A stretch of 64,000 nt of DNA from assembly GCF_002563925.1 (NCBI RefSeq), contig NZ_PDJD01000001.1, positions 1,432,973 to 1,496,972 of the forward strand, written 5' to 3'. Every line of letters starts with the position of its first letter. Position 1 is the stretch's first letter. The notes below the pieces were generated by a model. That model was not told where the DNA came from, did no database searches, and saw only the letters and a list, made by a program, of their open reading frames with translations. Of the stretch, positions 8,599 to 20,374 are shown one piece after another. Position numbers and translations under genes: made by a program. The DNA comes from Serinibacter salmoneus. Lineage in GTDB: Bacteria; Actinomycetota; Actinomycetes; Actinomycetales; Beutenbergiaceae.

Positions 8599-9807
8599 TC
8601 AGTCCTCCAGTACGGCGAGTCCGGGCAGGGTCTTGCCCTCGAGCAGCTCCAGGGAGGCGCCGCCCCCGGTGGAGATGTGGCTGAACCCGGCTTCGTCGAA
8701 GCCGAGCGTGCGGACGGCGGCCGCGGAGTCGCCACCACCGACGATGGAGAACGAACCGGCGGCGGTCGCATCGATCATGGCCTGCGCCACCGCCCGCGTC
8801 CCCGCGGCGAAGGCTGCCATCTCGAACACACCCATCGGGCCGTTCCACACGATGGTGCGGGCCTCCTTGATCGCCTCGGCGAAGGCCTCGGCGGAGGCCG
8901 GACCGATGTCCAGGCCGATGGCCTCGGCCGGGATCGCATCCGCGGCGACGACCTCGTGAGCGGCGTCGGCTGCAAACGCCTCGGCCGCCACGATGTCCGT
9001 GGGCAGCACGATGCGCACACCCTTGGCCTCGGCGCGAGCCAGGTAGCCCTTGACGGTCTCGATCTGGTCCGCCTCGAGCAAGGACTTGCCCACCTCGTAG
9101 CCCTTGGCCGCGAGGAACGTGAAGACCATGCCACCACCGATGAGCAGCGTGTCGGCCTTCTCGATGAGGTTGTCGATCACGCCGAGCTTGTCGGAGACCT
9201 TCGAACCACCGAGCACGACCGCGTAGGGCCGCTCCGGGTCGGAGATCGCCTTGCCGAGCGCGTCCACCTCGGTCTGCACGAGCAGACCCGCCGCGTGCGG
9301 CAGTGCGAGCGCGACGTCGTAGACACTGGCCTGCTTGCGGTGCACCACACCGAAGCCGTCCGAGACGAAGGCATCCACGCCGTCGCCGAGGGCCACGAGC
9401 TCGGCGGCCAGTGCGGCGCGCTCGTCGGCGTCCTTGGAGGTCTCGCGCGCATCGAAACGCACATTCTCCAGCAGGGCGACCTCGCCCTCGCCGAGACCGG
9501 CCACGGCGGCGTCAGCCGAGTCGCCGACGAGGTCGCCCGCGAGCGTCACGTCCTTGCCGAGGAGTTCACCCAGGCGGGCGGCCACCGGGGCCAGGGAGTA
9601 CTTCGCGTCCGGGGTGCCCTTCGGGCGGCCCAGGTGCGCGGTCACGACGACCTTTGCGCCGGCGTCCAGCAGCGCGGTCAGCGTGGGCAGTGCGGCGCGG
9701 ATGCGGCCGTCGTCAGTGATGGTGGTGCCGTCCAGCGGCACATTGAAGTCGGAGCGTACGAGCACGGTCTTGCCGCGCAGGTCGCCGAGGTCAGCGAGCG
9801 TCTTCAC
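8599..9807 (-). CDS. pgk: Phosphoglycerate kinase
   Basis: Makes ATP and 3-phosphoglycerate from 1,3-bisphosphoglycerate. The product is 402 residues, the full family length. The N-domain has [13 protein letters not shown] near residue 17 and [12 protein letters not shown] near residue 53; the C-domain has [11 protein letters not shown] and the nucleotide loop VGGGDSAAA near residue 364. It lies between gap and tpiA in the usual glycolytic triad. Confidence 0.98.
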   Translation of the reverse strand: MKTLADLGDLRGKTVLVRSDFNVPLDGTTITDDGRIRAALPTLTALLDAGAKVVVTAHLGRPKGTPDAKYSLAPVAARLGELLGKDVTLAGDLVGDSADAAVAGLGEGEVALLENVRFDARETSKDADERAALAAELVALGDGVDAFVSDGFGVVHRKQASVYDVALALPHAAGLLVQTEVDALGKAISDPERPYAVVLGGSKVSDKLGVIDNLIEKADTLLIGGGMVFTFLAAKGYEVGKSLLEADQIETVKGYLARAEAKGVRIVLPTDIVAAEAFAADAAHEVVAADAIPAEAIGLDIGPASAEAFAEAIKEARTIVWNGPMGVFEMAAFAAGTRAVAQAMIDATAAGSFSIVGGGDSAAAVRTLGFDEAGFSHISTGGGASLELLEGKTLPGLAVLED

Positions 9808-9861
9808 AGCGTCTCTCCAGTTCGCCCGAGGGCGGAAGGTCGAAGGAATGGGGTGGGACGG

Positions 9862-9907
9862 ACGATGCCCGCGACCGCACCCGGAGGGGTACGAGCGCGG
9901 GCATCGT
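9862..9907. other. Inverted repeat between gap and pgk
   Basis: A 12-bp stem (9862-9873 with 9896-9907) with a 22-nt loop occupies most of the 114-nt gap-pgk spacer. It may be a partial terminator or an mRNA processing/stability element that lets gap be made in excess. The role is inferred; only the symmetry is seen. Confidence 0.5.
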
Positions 9908-9921
9908 GGTCGAGCGAGAGG

Positions 9922-10950
<1,029 letters not shown>

Positions 10951-11124
10951 TCACACGCTCTCGTCCGGTGGCGTGCCCGGTCAGGACACGCGGAGGGGGT
11001 CGTCCCCGTTTCTCCATGAACGACCCTACTACGCACCACCGGATTCGCCGGGGGGACCAAATGCCCGCTCAGCCCGTGGCGTAACCGGGCGGGCCGGACC
11101 ATGAGGCACCAGACCCGGTGTCTG

Positions 11125-12105
11125 CTACAGGTCAAGCATCTCCGGCGTGAGGATGCTCTCGGTGTCGGGGATCCCGAGTTCCGCGGCGCGCTTGTCCGCC
11201 GTCGCCAGCAGCCGCCGGATCCTGCCGGCCACGGCGTCCTTTGTCAGCGGCGGATCGGAGTACTGGCCCAGTTCCTCCAGGGAGGCCTGGCGGTGCTCCA
11301 GCCGCAGGCGGCCGGCCTCCACGAGGTGCTCCGGCACCTCCTCCCCCAGGATCTCGAAGGCACGCTGCACCCGGGCCGAGGCCGCCACGGCGGCGCGTGC
11401 GGAACGACGCAGGTTCGCATCGTCAAAGTTCGCCAGCCGGTTCGCAGTACCACGGACCTCCCGGCGGGTGCGCCGCTCCTCCCAGACCAGCACCGCGTCG
11501 TGGGCGCCCATCCGGGTCAGCAGCGCCGCGATCGCGTCACCGTCGCGGACCACCACCCGGTCCACCCCGCGCACCTCACGCGCCTTGGCCGTGATGCCGA
11601 GGCGCCGCGCGGCGCCCACCAGGGCGAGTGCGGCCTCGGGCCCGGGGCAGGTCACCTCGAGGGCACAGGAACGACCTGGTTCCGTGAGCGAGCCGTGGGC
11701 GAGGAAGGCACCACGCCACGCCGCCACGGTGTCGCCGACACTGGCGGAGACCACCTGGGGCGGCAACCCTCGGACCGGGCGACCGCGCTGATCCAACAGG
11801 CCCGTCTGCCTGGCGAGCGCCTCCCCCTCGCGCACCACCCGGACCACGTACCGGTTGCCCTTGCGAAGGCCTCCACCGGAGACCACGATGATCTCGCTGG
11901 AGTGGCCGTACACCTCGGCGATAGCGACCCGGAGACGGCGTGCTGCGGCGGCGTTGTCGAGCTCGGCCTCGATCACGATGCGCCCGGAGATGATGTGAAG
12001 ACCCCCGGCAAAACGCAGCGTCGCGGACACCTCGGCCTTTCGGCTCGAGGTCCGATCGATGCGAACTCTGGCCAGCTCGTCCTTGGCGGCTGCGGTCAGA
12101 GACAT
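11125..12105 (-). CDS. whiA: Sporulation/cell division regulator WhiA
   Basis: DNA-binding protein with a LAGLIDADG homing-endonuclease-like N-domain that has lost nuclease activity and a C-terminal helix-turn-helix; it controls sporulation or cell division genes in Actinobacteria. The 326-residue product has [16 protein letters not shown] near the start, [16 protein letters not shown] in the second half of the N-domain and [24 protein letters not shown] in the HTH region. ATG at 12105 is preferred over an ATG three codons upstream because AGGA is 8 nt before it. It is the last gene of the uvrA-uvrC-rapZ-yvcK-whiA chain. Confidence 0.95.
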   Translation of the reverse strand: MSLTAAAKDELARVRIDRTSSRKAEVSATLRFAGGLHIISGRIVIEAELDNAAAARRLRVAIAEVYGHSSEIIVVSGGGLRKGNRYVVRVVREGEALARQTGLLDQRGRPVRGLPPQVVSASVGDTVAAWRGAFLAHGSLTEPGRSCALEVTCPGPEAALALVGAARRLGITAKAREVRGVDRVVVRDGDAIAALLTRMGAHDAVLVWEERRTRREVRGTANRLANFDDANLRRSARAAVAASARVQRAFEILGEEVPEHLVEAGRLRLEHRQASLEELGQYSDPPLTKDAVAGRIRRLLATADKRAAELGIPDTESILTPEMLDL

Positions 12106-12159
12106 GGTCGCCATCCTGCCACCGAACCGCCTCCGCGTCCCACTCCGATCGAGATTGCC

Positions 12160-13134
12160 TCAACGATCCGTGACGTCACCCCACGTCGCCGTGAACGCAT
12201 CGCGGTAGGCGGCGGCGAGCCGCAGCGGATCGTGCCGCGCGGTCCCGTCATCGGCCCGCACCTGGCGCAGCAGCAGGCGTGCCCCCAGCGAGCGGGTCAC
12301 GTCCTCGAGGTCGCTCACATCGTCCACCCAGGCGGGGTCCGCGAGCACGACGTCGGGGCGCAGGTCCGGGTCCACCTCGGCCAGCACGCGCACGTGGTCG
12401 GCGGCGGTGAAGCCGTCGGTCTCCCCCTCCTGCTGCTGCAGGTTCAGGGTGAGCGCGAGGTGGGATGCGGTGTGGATCGCCTCGCGCAGGGGCGCCACCT
12501 GGAGGTGCGGCAGCACGGAGGTGTACCAGGAGCCGGGTCCCAGGACCACCCAGTCCGCGGCCCGGATCGCCTCCAGCGTCGCACCGCACATCCGGGGTTC
12601 CTCGGGTAGCAACCGCACCTGGGCGACCCGGCCGGTGGTGACCGCAACACGGGACTGGCCCCGAACCACGCGGTCGGGATAGCCCTCGCGGTGCACATCC
12701 GCCTCGATGACCAGCGGCTCCTCGGCCATCGGCAGGACCCGTCCGCGCACCCCCATGAGCAGCGCGAGACGGGTGAGTCCCTCCACCACGTCTCCACGCT
12801 CGGCCCAGGCACCCGCGAGCATGAGGTTGCCCAGTGCGTGCCCGTCCAACGGACCGTCGGTGGCGAACCGGTGCTGGAGCAGGTCGTGCCACGCCCGACC
12901 CTGGGGGGTGTCGTCGCACAACGCAGCCAACGCCATGCGCAGGTCGCCCGGTGGCAGGATCCCCATCTCGTGGCGCAGCCGCCCCGAGGAGCCACCGTCG
13001 TCCGCCACCGTGACCACGGCGGTGAGGTCAGGGGTCAGATGCCGCAGGGCGAGCAGCGAGGCCGCGAGCCCGTGCCCGCCCCCGAGCGCCACGATCCGAC
13101 TGGGCTCGATCCGCAGCGGGTCCAGGGCGCGCAC
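12160..13134 (-). CDS. yvcK: YvcK-family protein (uridine diphosphate-binding gluconeogenesis factor)
   Basis: Cytoplasmic CofD-like protein needed for morphology and growth on gluconeogenic carbon sources in several bacteria; the biochemical activity is unsettled. The 324-residue product shows the family signature IVALGGGHGLAASL near residue 14, VTVADDGGSSGRLR near residue 42 and LPPGDLRMALAAL. The spacing to rapZ is only 1 nt, and the neighbours rapZ and whiA are those expected. It lacks features of phospho-lactate transferases of F420 synthesis, which share the fold. Confidence 0.93.
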   Translation of the reverse strand: MRALDPLRIEPSRIVALGGGHGLAASLLALRHLTPDLTAVVTVADDGGSSGRLRHEMGILPPGDLRMALAALCDDTPQGRAWHDLLQHRFATDGPLDGHALGNLMLAGAWAERGDVVEGLTRLALLMGVRGRVLPMAEEPLVIEADVHREGYPDRVVRGQSRVAVTTGRVAQVRLLPEEPRMCGATLEAIRAADWVVLGPGSWYTSVLPHLQVAPLREAIHTASHLALTLNLQQQEGETDGFTAADHVRVLAEVDPDLRPDVVLADPAWVDDVSDLEDVTRSLGARLLLRQVRADDGTARHDPLRLAAAYRDAFTATWGDVTDR

Positions 13135-13135
13135 G

Positions 13136-14113
13136 TCACTCCCTCCCGAGGTCGCGGTGCACGTTGCGCACGAGGTGACCCCTGGCCCGCAGCAGCACTC
13201 CCAGGCGTTCGCTGAGTGCCACCGAGCGGTGCTTGCCGCCGGTGCAGCCCACCGCCACCGTCAGGTAGTGCTTCTGCTCCGCGACGTAGCCCGCGAGGAT
13301 CGGGTCCAACAACGCGGCATAGCCCTCGATGAACTCGGCGGCGCCCGGCAGACCGAGCACGTACTCGGCCACGGGGGCGTCCTTCCCCGTGAGATGACGC
13401 AGTTCGGTCACCCAGTAGGGGTTCGCGAGGAACCGTGCGTCCACCACATGGTCTGCGTCCAGCGGGATGCCGTACTTGAAGCCGAAGGACTGCACCGTGA
13501 TCGCCAACGGGTGGGAGTCCTCCCCCGCCACGATCTCGCGCACCCTGCCGGCCAGTTCGTGCACGGTCAGGGTGGAGGTGTCCAGGTAGGTGTCCGCCCG
13601 ACGACGCAGGTCCTGGGTGAGGTCGCGCTCGGCCGCGATCCCATCGATGATCGTGCCCTCACCCTGCAGCGGGTGCGGGCGGCGCACCTGCTCGTAGCGA
13701 CGCACCAGGGTGGCGTCGTCGGCGTCCAGGTACACGATGCGGTATTCGATCCCCTGCGCACGGAATGCCTCCAGCACGGCGGAGAGCTCGGCGAAGAACT
13801 CCTTCCCGCGCACGTCCACCACCGCCGCGAGACGCCGCACGCCACCGCTCGGGGACATCATCCCCACCATCGGCGCCAGGAGCCGCGGTGGAAGATTGTC
13901 CACCACGTACCAGTCCAGGTCCTGCAGCACGGCCGCCGTGCGGGTGCGCCCGGCGCCGGACATCCCGGAGACGATGAGGACCTCGCTCCGCTCGCGCGGT
14001 GGCGCCGTGGCCCGCGCCTCCAGCAGTGGGATGCCATCTGGAACGGTCACGGGGTCTGCCTCACCGGGCAGTGCCTCGCCCGCAGGCGGGTCGGGCGGCG
14101 GCTTCTCGGTCAT
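13136..14113 (-). CDS. rapZ: RapZ-family nucleotide-binding protein
   Basis: P-loop protein of the YvcJ/RapZ family. In enteric bacteria RapZ binds small RNAs of the amino-sugar pathway; the role in Actinobacteria is less clear. The 325-residue product has a Pro-rich start, the P-loop variant GMSGAGRT near residues 50-57, and the C-terminal [16 protein letters not shown] motif. The ATG at 14113 overlaps the uvrC stop (ATGA), which supports this start over longer frames. It sits between uvrC and yvcK as is usual. Confidence 0.94.
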   Translation of the reverse strand: MTEKPPPDPPAGEALPGEADPVTVPDGIPLLEARATAPPRERSEVLIVSGMSGAGRTRTAAVLQDLDWYVVDNLPPRLLAPMVGMMSPSGGVRRLAAVVDVRGKEFFAELSAVLEAFRAQGIEYRIVYLDADDATLVRRYEQVRRPHPLQGEGTIIDGIAAERDLTQDLRRRADTYLDTSTLTVHELAGRVREIVAGEDSHPLAITVQSFGFKYGIPLDADHVVDARFLANPYWVTELRHLTGKDAPVAEYVLGLPGAAEFIEGYAALLDPILAGYVAEQKHYLTVAVGCTGGKHRSVALSERLGVLLRARGHLVRNVHRDLGRE

Positions 14114-16053
14114 GGCTCCAGGATGCCAGGTGCCGCCAGTGCCTCGCTGAGGGTGGCCGCGAGCCGCGGGCCGAATCCCTTCACCGCGGCGATCTCCTCC
14201 ACGCTCGCAGCCCGGATGCCCTTGACGGAACCGAACTGCTTCAGCAGGGCCTTCTGCCGCGCCGGGCCGAGGCCCGGGATGTCGTCGAGCACGGACCGGG
14301 TCATCGCCGCGCCGCGCCGCTTGCGGTGCGCGGTGATGGCGAAGCGGTGGGCCTCGTCCCGGATCCGCTGCAGCAGGTAGAGGCCCTCGGAGGTGCGGGG
14401 CAGGACCAGGGGGAACTCCTCCCCCGGTAGCCACACCTCCTCCAGGCGCTTGGCCAGACCGATCAGCGCCACATCCACCACACCCGCCTCGGACACGGCC
14501 CGGGCGGCGGCCGCCACCTGGGGGGCTCCGCCGTCGACCACGATGAGGTTGGGCGGGTAGGCGAAGCGGCGCGGCCTGCCCGTGTCGGGGTCCACCCGCC
14601 CCAGCGGCACGCCGTCGGCATCCACCTCGGTGGAGGTGGCCGAGGCCTCCCGCTCCTGGGCCAGGCGCCGCAAGCGGCGCGTGAGGACCTCGTGCATCGC
14701 CTCGGTATCGTCCCTGGCACCCTCGCCGGACTCACCCCGCACCACGAACTGGCGGTAGTCGGACTTCTTGGGCAGTCCGTCCTCGAAGACCACCATGGAC
14801 CCGACCTGGTGCGTACCGCCCGTGGTGGAGATGTCGTAGCACTCGATCCGCAGCGGCGAGGCCGGCAGGTCCAACTCCTCCTGCAGCTGCGCGAGCGCCA
14901 GCGACCGAGCCGTGAGGTCGCCGGCGCGGCGTGTCTTGTGCAGGGCCAGGGCGCCGTCGGCATTGCTGCGGACGGTGTCCATCAGGGCGCGCTTGTCCCC
15001 GCGCTGGGGCACCCGGATCTCCACCCGGGAGCCGCGCGTGTTGCTGAGCAGTTCGGTCAGTTCGGGGGCGTCCGCGGGGAGCACCGGGACCAGGACCTCC
15101 CGGGGCACCTCCACGCCACGCTCGGCGTAGACCTGCTGCAGGAGACGCTCGGTGAGCTCGCTCTCGTCGAGGTCCTCCACGCGTTCGGACACCCAGCCCC
15201 GCTGCCCGCGGATCCGGCCGCCGCGGACGTGGAAGACCTGGACGGAGATCTCCAGCTCGTCGCTGGCCAGGGCGAACACGTCCGCGTCGGTCCCATCCGG
15301 CAGGACCACAGCATTCTTCTCCACCACGCGGCGCAGCGCCGCCAGGTCATCGCGCAGGCGCGCCGCACGCTCGAAGTCGAGCTCGTCGGACGCCTCCCGC
15401 ATCTGCCGCTCGACGCGCCGCACGAACGTCGCGGTCTCCCCCGCCATGAACCGGCAGAAGTCCTCCGCCAGGTCACGGTGCTCGGCCGGTGAGATCCGAC
15501 CCACGCACGGCGCCGAGCACTTCTCGATGTAGCCCAGCAGGCACGGGCGCCCGCTGGCCGCGGCGCGCCGGTAGACCCCCGCGCTGCAACTGCGGATCGG
15601 GAACACCCGCAGCAGCAGGTCCACGGTCTCGCGGATCGCCCAGGCATGGGAGTAGGGCCCGAAGTAGCGGGTGCCGGCGCGCTTCGCCCCGCGCATCACC
15701 TGCACCCGGGGGATCTCCTCGGCCATCGTGACGGCGAGGTAGGGGTAGGACTTGTCGTCACGGTACTTGACGTTGAAGCGCGGGTCGAACTCCTTGATCC
15801 AGGAGTACTCCAGGCTCAGTGCCTCCACCTCGGTGCCCACCACGGTCCACTGCACCTGACTCGCGGTGGTCACCATCCGCGCCGTGCGCGGATGCAGGGT
15901 GTGCAGCGGCGCGAAGTAGTTGGCCAGACGCGCGCGCAGGCTCTTGGCCTTGCCGACGTAGATGACGCGGCCGGTGGGGTCGCTGAAGCGGTACACCCCC
16001 GGGGAGTCGGGGATCTCCCCGGGGGCCGGACGGTAGGAGGCGGGGTCGCTCAC
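14110..16053 (-). CDS. uvrC: Excinuclease ABC subunit C
   Basis: Endonuclease that cuts on both sides of a lesion held by UvrB in nucleotide excision repair. The 647-residue product has the GIY-YIG nuclease at the start ([30 protein letters not shown]), a UVR domain near residues 205-240 ([18 protein letters not shown]), an RNase H-like nuclease in the second half ([18 protein letters not shown]) and two helix-hairpin-helix repeats at the end ([16 protein letters not shown]). The GTG start overlaps the uvrA stop by 4 nt. Confidence 0.97.
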   Translation of the reverse strand: MSDPASYRPAPGEIPDSPGVYRFSDPTGRVIYVGKAKSLRARLANYFAPLHTLHPRTARMVTTASQVQWTVVGTEVEALSLEYSWIKEFDPRFNVKYRDDKSYPYLAVTMAEEIPRVQVMRGAKRAGTRYFGPYSHAWAIRETVDLLLRVFPIRSCSAGVYRRAAASGRPCLLGYIEKCSAPCVGRISPAEHRDLAEDFCRFMAGETATFVRRVERQMREASDELDFERAARLRDDLAALRRVVEKNAVVLPDGTDADVFALASDELEISVQVFHVRGGRIRGQRGWVSERVEDLDESELTERLLQQVYAERGVEVPREVLVPVLPADAPELTELLSNTRGSRVEIRVPQRGDKRALMDTVRSNADGALALHKTRRAGDLTARSLALAQLQEELDLPASPLRIECYDISTTGGTHQVGSMVVFEDGLPKKSDYRQFVVRGESGEGARDDTEAMHEVLTRRLRRLAQEREASATSTEVDADGVPLGRVDPDTGRPRRFAYPPNLIVVDGGAPQVAAAARAVSEAGVVDVALIGLAKRLEEVWLPGEEFPLVLPRTSEGLYLLQRIRDEAHRFAITAHRKRRGAAMTRSVLDDIPGLGPARQKALLKQFGSVKGIRAASVEEIAAVKGFGPRLAATLSEALAAPGILEP

Positions 16054-18908
16054 GCCCCGACGCGCTCGCGCTCGGGTGCCTCCAGGAGATCCTGCAGGAA
16101 GGAACCGGTATAGCTCTCCGGGACGCGGGCCACGTCCTCCGGTGTGCCCTGCGCCACCACGCGCCCGCCGCCGGAGCCGCCCTCCGGTCCCATGTCGATC
16201 ACCCAGTCGGCGTTGCGGATCACGTCCAGGTTGTGCTCGATCACCAGCACGGAGTTGCCCTTGTCCACCAGGCCCTGCAGCACCTCGAGCAGGCGACGGA
16301 TGTCCTCGAAGTGCAGACCCGTGGTCGGCTCGTCCAGCACGTAGACCGTGCGACCGGTGCTGCGCCGCTGCAACTCGCTGGCGAGCTTCACGCGCTGCGC
16401 CTCGCCGCCCGAGAGGGTCGTCGCGCTCTGCCCCAGCCGCACGTACCCCAGGCCCACGTTCACCAGAGTGGTCAGGTGCCGCGCGATCGCCGGGACGGCG
16501 GCGAAGAAGTCCGCCGCCTCGGAGATCGGCATGTCCAGCACCTCGGCGACCGTCTTGCCCTTGTAGCGCACCTCGAGGGTCTCCCGGTTGTACCGCGCCC
16601 CCTCGCACACCTCGCAGGGCACGTAGACGTCCGGCAGGAAGTTCATCTCGATCTTCAGGGTGCCATCGCCGCTGCACGCCTCGCAGCGTCCGCCCTTGAC
16701 GTTGAAGGAGAACCGCCCCGGCCCGTAGCCGCGCACCTGCGCCTCCTGGGTCTGCGCGAAGAGCTTGCGCACGTGGTCCCAGACGCCGGTGTAGGTGGCG
16801 GGGTTGGAGCGCGGCGTGCGGCCGATCGGCCCCTGGTCCACGTGGACCACCTTGTCGAGGTTGTCCAGGCCGGTCACCCGCTTGTGCCTACCGGGGACGC
16901 GTCGCGCCTTGTTCAGTTCGTTCGCGAGCACGGTGTACAGGATCGAGTTCACCAGCGTCGACTTCCCGGATCCGGAGACCCCCGTGACGGCGGTGAGCAC
17001 GCCGAGCGGGAAGGTGACCGTGACGTCGTGCAGGTTGTTCTCGCGGGCACCCACCACGGTGACCTCGCGCCCGGGGGTCGGGGCGCGGCGCGTGGCGGGC
17101 ACGGGGATCGAGCGGCGGCCGGCGAGGTAGGCCCCGGTCACGGACTCCTTCGCGCTCAGCAGCCCCGCGTAGTCCCCCGAGTGCACGATCCGGCCGCCGT
17201 GTTCGCCGGCGCCCGGGCCGATGTCCACCACCCAGTCCGCGGCGCGGATGGTGTCCTCGTCGTGTTCGACGACGATGAGGGTGTTCCCGAGGTCGCGCAG
17301 CCGGGTCAAGGTGTCGATGAGGCGGCGGTTGTCCCGCTGGTGCAGCCCGATGCTGGGCTCGTCCAGCACGTAGAGCACGCCCACCAGTCCGGAACCGATC
17401 TGGGTGGCGAGGCGGATGCGCTGCGCCTCGCCACCCGAGAGGGTGGCGCTCGGACGCGAGAGGGTGAGGTAGTCCAGGCCCACGTCGAGCAGGAAGGAGA
17501 GCCGAGCCTGGATCTCCTTGAGCACGGCGCCGGCCACGACCTGCTCGCGGGGCCCGAGCTCGAGGCGCTCCAGCACCTCCTTGGCGCCGTCGATGGACAG
17601 GTCGCACAACTGCGCGATGGAGTAGCCGGAGACCCGCACGGCGAGCACCTCGGGCTTGAGGCGGGCGCCCTGGCACACCGGGCAGGGCACCTCACGCATG
17701 TAGCCCTCGTACCGTTCGCGCGAGTAGTCCGACTCGGTCTCGGCGTGACGGCGCTTGACGAAGGAAAGCACCCCCTCGAAGCCGGAGGAGTACTGACGCT
17801 GCCGACCCCACCGGTTGGTGTAACGGACCTTCACCTCGTGGTCCTCACCGTGCAGCAGGGCCTTCTTCGCGCGGGCGGGCAGGGCGCGCCACGGGACGTC
17901 CATGGCGAACCCCAGTTGCTCCGCCAGGGCGGTCATCTGCCGTTGGAAGTACTCGGCACTGCCCTGGGTCCAGGGCGCGATCGCCCCCTCGGCCAGGCTC
18001 AGCTCGTCGTCGGGCACCACGAGGTCGGGGTCCACCTCCAGTCGCGTGCCGATGCCGGTGCACTCGGGGCAGGCACCGTAGGGGGCGTTGAAGGAGAACG
18101 TGCGCGGCTCGATCTCGTCCAGCGCGAGCGGGTGGTCGTTGGGGCAGGCGCGCTTCTCGGAGAAGCGCCGCTCGCGCTGCGGGTCCTCGGGCTCCAGGTC
18201 CACGAGGTCCACGAGCACCAGGCCCTCGGCCAGACGCAGTGCGGTCTCGACGGAGTCGGTGATGCGCTGCTTCGCGCTGGCGCGGACCACGAGGCGGTCC
18301 ACGACCACGTCGATGGTGTGCTTGAGCTTCTTCTCCAGCGCCGGCGGCTCCGCGAGCGGCACCACCTCGCCGTCCACCCGGGCGCGCGCGAACCCCTGCT
18401 GCCGCAGGTCGCGGAAGAGGTCCTCGTACTCACCCTTGCGGCCCCGCACCACGGGTGCGAGCACCTGGAACCTGGTGCCCTCCTCCAGCTCGAGCAGGCG
18501 GTCGACGATCTGCTGCGGGGTCTGGGAGGTGACACGCTCCTGACAGACCGGGCAGTGCTGGGTCCCGGCGCGGGCGAACAGCAGCCGCAGGTAGTCATAC
18601 ACCTCGGTGATCGTGCCCACCGTCGAGCGCGGGTTGCGGTTCGTGGACTTCTGGTCGATCGACACGGCCGGGGAGAGTCCCTCGATGAAGTCGACGTCCG
18701 GCTTGTCCATCTGCCCCAGGAACTGCCGGGCGTAGGCGGACAGGGACTCCACGTACCGACGCTGGCCCTCGGCGAAGATGGTGTCGAAGGCCAGGGAGGA
18801 CTTGCCGGATCCCGACAGCCCGGTGAACACGACCAGGCTGTCACGCGGCAGGTCGATCGAGACGTTGCGCAGGTTGTGCTCGCGGGCACCCGAGACGATG
18901 AGACTCAC
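16050..18908 (-). CDS. uvrA: Excinuclease ABC subunit A
   Basis: Damage-recognition ATPase of nucleotide excision repair. The 952-residue product has two ABC modules: Walker A motifs [13 protein letters not shown] near residue 31 and [11 protein letters not shown] near residue 641, two SGGEAQR signatures, and zinc-binding cysteine pairs ([24 protein letters not shown] with CEVCEGARY). GTG at 18908 gives the normal start [20 protein letters not shown] box 6 nt upstream suggests a leaderless message, and a LexA-like box overlaps the promoter. It heads the uvrC-rapZ-yvcK-whiA chain. Confidence 0.97.
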   Translation of the reverse strand: MSLIVSGAREHNLRNVSIDLPRDSLVVFTGLSGSGKSSLAFDTIFAEGQRRYVESLSAYARQFLGQMDKPDVDFIEGLSPAVSIDQKSTNRNPRSTVGTITEVYDYLRLLFARAGTQHCPVCQERVTSQTPQQIVDRLLELEEGTRFQVLAPVVRGRKGEYEDLFRDLRQQGFARARVDGEVVPLAEPPALEKKLKHTIDVVVDRLVVRASAKQRITDSVETALRLAEGLVLVDLVDLEPEDPQRERRFSEKRACPNDHPLALDEIEPRTFSFNAPYGACPECTGIGTRLEVDPDLVVPDDELSLAEGAIAPWTQGSAEYFQRQMTALAEQLGFAMDVPWRALPARAKKALLHGEDHEVKVRYTNRWGRQRQYSSGFEGVLSFVKRRHAETESDYSRERYEGYMREVPCPVCQGARLKPEVLAVRVSGYSIAQLCDLSIDGAKEVLERLELGPREQVVAGAVLKEIQARLSFLLDVGLDYLTLSRPSATLSGGEAQRIRLATQIGSGLVGVLYVLDEPSIGLHQRDNRRLIDTLTRLRDLGNTLIVVEHDEDTIRAADWVVDIGPGAGEHGGRIVHSGDYAGLLSAKESVTGAYLAGRRSIPVPATRRAPTPGREVTVVGARENNLHDVTVTFPLGVLTAVTGVSGSGKSTLVNSILYTVLANELNKARRVPGRHKRVTGLDNLDKVVHVDQGPIGRTPRSNPATYTGVWDHVRKLFAQTQEAQVRGYGPGRFSFNVKGGRCEACSGDGTLKIEMNFLPDVYVPCEVCEGARYNRETLEVRYKGKTVAEVLDMPISEAADFFAAVPAIARHLTTLVNVGLGYVRLGQSATTLSGGEAQRVKLASELQRRSTGRTVYVLDEPTTGLHFEDIRRLLEVLQGLVDKGNSVLVIEHNLDVIRNADWVIDMGPEGGSGGGRVVAQGTPEDVARVPESYTGSFLQDLLEAPERERVGA

Positions 18909-18914
18909 GCCGCC

Positions 18915-18920
18915 ATGCTA
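18915..18920 (-). promoter_or_regulatory. Candidate -10 box of a leaderless uvrA transcript
   Basis: On the minus strand TAGCAT is followed by 6 nt and then the GTG start, the spacing expected when transcription begins at the start codon. There is no ribosome-binding site before the GTG. Confidence 0.5.
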
Positions 18921-18938
18921 ATCGCGCCCACCCCCATC

Positions 18939-18954
18939 TCGCACAGATGTTCGA
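18939..18954. promoter_or_regulatory. LexA (SOS) box upstream of uvrA
   Basis: TCGCACAGATGTTCGA matches the Gram-positive/actinobacterial SOS palindrome TCGAAC-N4-GTTCGA in 11 of 12 positions. It lies 31-46 nt upstream of the uvrA start, where bound LexA would cover the -35 region, so uvrA is probably damage-inducible. The divergent YciI-like gene could share this control. Confidence 0.75.
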
Positions 18955-19034
18955 GCAGAGCGGAATCCAGATCGTGCTCGCTAGGCTGATCGCGCGGCCG
19001 GGACCGGCCCGTCGCGCAACCACCGGAGGACACC

Positions 19035-19331
19035 GTGGCCGTTCAGATCGTCGAGTACCGCTACCAGGTGGGCGCACAGGCCGAGCGGCTGCGCGACGAG
19101 GTGCGCCCGCGGCACCGCGACTTCCTGCGCACCCTCCTGGACGCCGGGAGCCTGCTGGCCTCCGGGCCGCTGGTCGAGACTCCGGGCGCGATGCTGCTCC
19201 TCGTGGCGCCCGATGCCGAGGCGGCGACGGCGTTACTCGCCGAGGACCCGTTCCTGACCGAGGGTGTGGTGGCCGAGGTCGGGGTCCGCGGGTGGAAGCC
19301 GGTGATCGGCCCGTTCGCCGACCGGATCTGA
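19035..19331 (+). CDS. YciI-family protein
   Basis: Small protein of the YciI/YCII alpha-beta fold (related to chlorophenol dehydrochlorinases and ferredoxin-like dimers); the cellular role is unknown. The 98-residue product shows the family outline: VEYRYQVGAQ at the start, RPRHRDFLRTLLDAGSLLASGPL with the usual His near residue 29, and the closing ED-PFLTEGVV-WKPVIG segment. GGAGG lies 6 nt before the GTG start. It is divergent from uvrA and converges on the terC pair with 21 nt between stops. Confidence 0.85.
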   Translation: MAVQIVEYRYQVGAQAERLRDEVRPRHRDFLRTLLDAGSLLASGPLVETPGAMLLLVAPDAEAATALLAEDPFLTEGVVAEVGVRGWKPVIGPFADRI

Positions 19332-19352
19332 GGGACCCGCGGGGCGGGACGG

Positions 19353-20369
19353 TCAGCGGGAGGCGTCCTCGGCGTCCTGGGTGTCCTGGGTGTCCTGGAC
19401 GCGCGGCGGCCAGAGCAGGCTCGCGACGGCGGCGATGGCCAGGAAGCCGATGATGACCGCCAGCGAGAGCCAGGTGGGGATCTCCGGCGCCCACGGCACC
19501 CCCTGACCACCGTTGATGAACGGCACCGTGTTGCCGTGCAGGGCCTCCAGGATGAGCTTCACCCCGATGAAGGCGAGCACCGCCGCGAGGCCGTAGCTGA
19601 GGTAGGCGAGGCGCTCCATGAGCCCATCCAGCATGAAGTACAGCTGGCGCAGGCCCATGAGCGCGAAGATGTTGGCGCTGAAGACGATGAACGGGTCACT
19701 GGTGAGCCCGAAGATCGCCGGGATCGAGTCCAGCGCGAACAGCAGGTCGGTGGTGCCGAGCGCGAGGATGACCAGGAGCATCGGCGTGACCATGCGCCGG
19801 CCGTCGATGCGGGTGGTCAGGCGCGCACCGTCGTAGTCCGGGGCGACGGGCATCACGCGCCGCACCACCCGCACCAGGACGTTCTCGGAGTACTCCTCCT
19901 CGTTCTGCCCGCCGACCATCTTCACGGCGGTGACCAGCAGCACCACCCCGAAGAGGTAGAACACCCAGCTGAAGCGCTCGATGATCGCGGCACCCACGAG
20001 GATCAGGCCCGCCCGCAGCACCAGGGCGATGAGGATGCCGATCATCAGGGTGCGCTGCTGCTGCAGGTGCGGCACCGCGAAGGAGCCCATGATGAGGGCG
20101 AACACGAACAGGTTGTCCAGCGAGAGGGAGTACTCCGTGAGCCACCCGGCCAGGAACTCCCCCGCCGGCGCGCTGCCGCCCACCGTGAGGACAAGGAGGG
20201 CGAACACGAGCGCGAGGCCGACGTAGAAGGCGACCCAGCGCGCGCTCTCGGCGAAGCTGGGCACGTGCGGACGCCGCCCGACGACCACCAGGTCGATCAC
20301 GAGGATGGCCGCGAGTACCACCAGTGAGGCGACCTCGAACCAGAGCGGCAGCTCGTGCGTGCCCAGCAC
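19353..20369 (-). CDS. TerC-family integral membrane protein (second of pair)
   Basis: Polytopic membrane protein of the TerC family; characterised relatives help export or load manganese on secreted enzymes, and the tellurium link is older naming. The 338-residue product has about nine hydrophobic helices and the family metal-site motifs: EYSLSLDNLFVFALIMG near residues 79-95 and DLLFALDSIPAIFGLT near residues 208-223. The tail is acidic with QDTQDTQDAED. It starts 5 nt downstream of the other terC gene, so the pair shares a transcript. Confidence 0.92.
   Translation of the reverse strand: MLGTHELPLWFEVASLVVLAAILVIDLVVVGRRPHVPSFAESARWVAFYVGLALVFALLVLTVGGSAPAGEFLAGWLTEYSLSLDNLFVFALIMGSFAVPHLQQQRTLMIGILIALVLRAGLILVGAAIIERFSWVFYLFGVVLLVTAVKMVGGQNEEEYSENVLVRVVRRVMPVAPDYDGARLTTRIDGRRMVTPMLLVILALGTTDLLFALDSIPAIFGLTSDPFIVFSANIFALMGLRQLYFMLDGLMERLAYLSYGLAAVLAFIGVKLILEALHGNTVPFINGGQGVPWAPEIPTWLSLAVIIGFLAIAAVASLLWPPRVQDTQDTQDAEDASR
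19363..19398. repeat. 9-bp tandem repeat in the terC 3' end
   Basis: Four consecutive 9-nt units close to GTGTCCTGG; the last two are identical and the first two differ at one or two bases. On the coding strand they encode Gln-Asp-Thr type triplets in the cytoplasmic tail of the TerC protein. In-frame unit changes would only change tail length. Confidence 0.85.
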
Positions 20370-20374
20370 CCCGA

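Noticed and set aside
16233-18989. A 918-codon open frame antisense to uvrA
   Set aside because: Same cause: high GC at third codon positions removes stops on the opposite strand. UvrA motifs make the minus strand certain.
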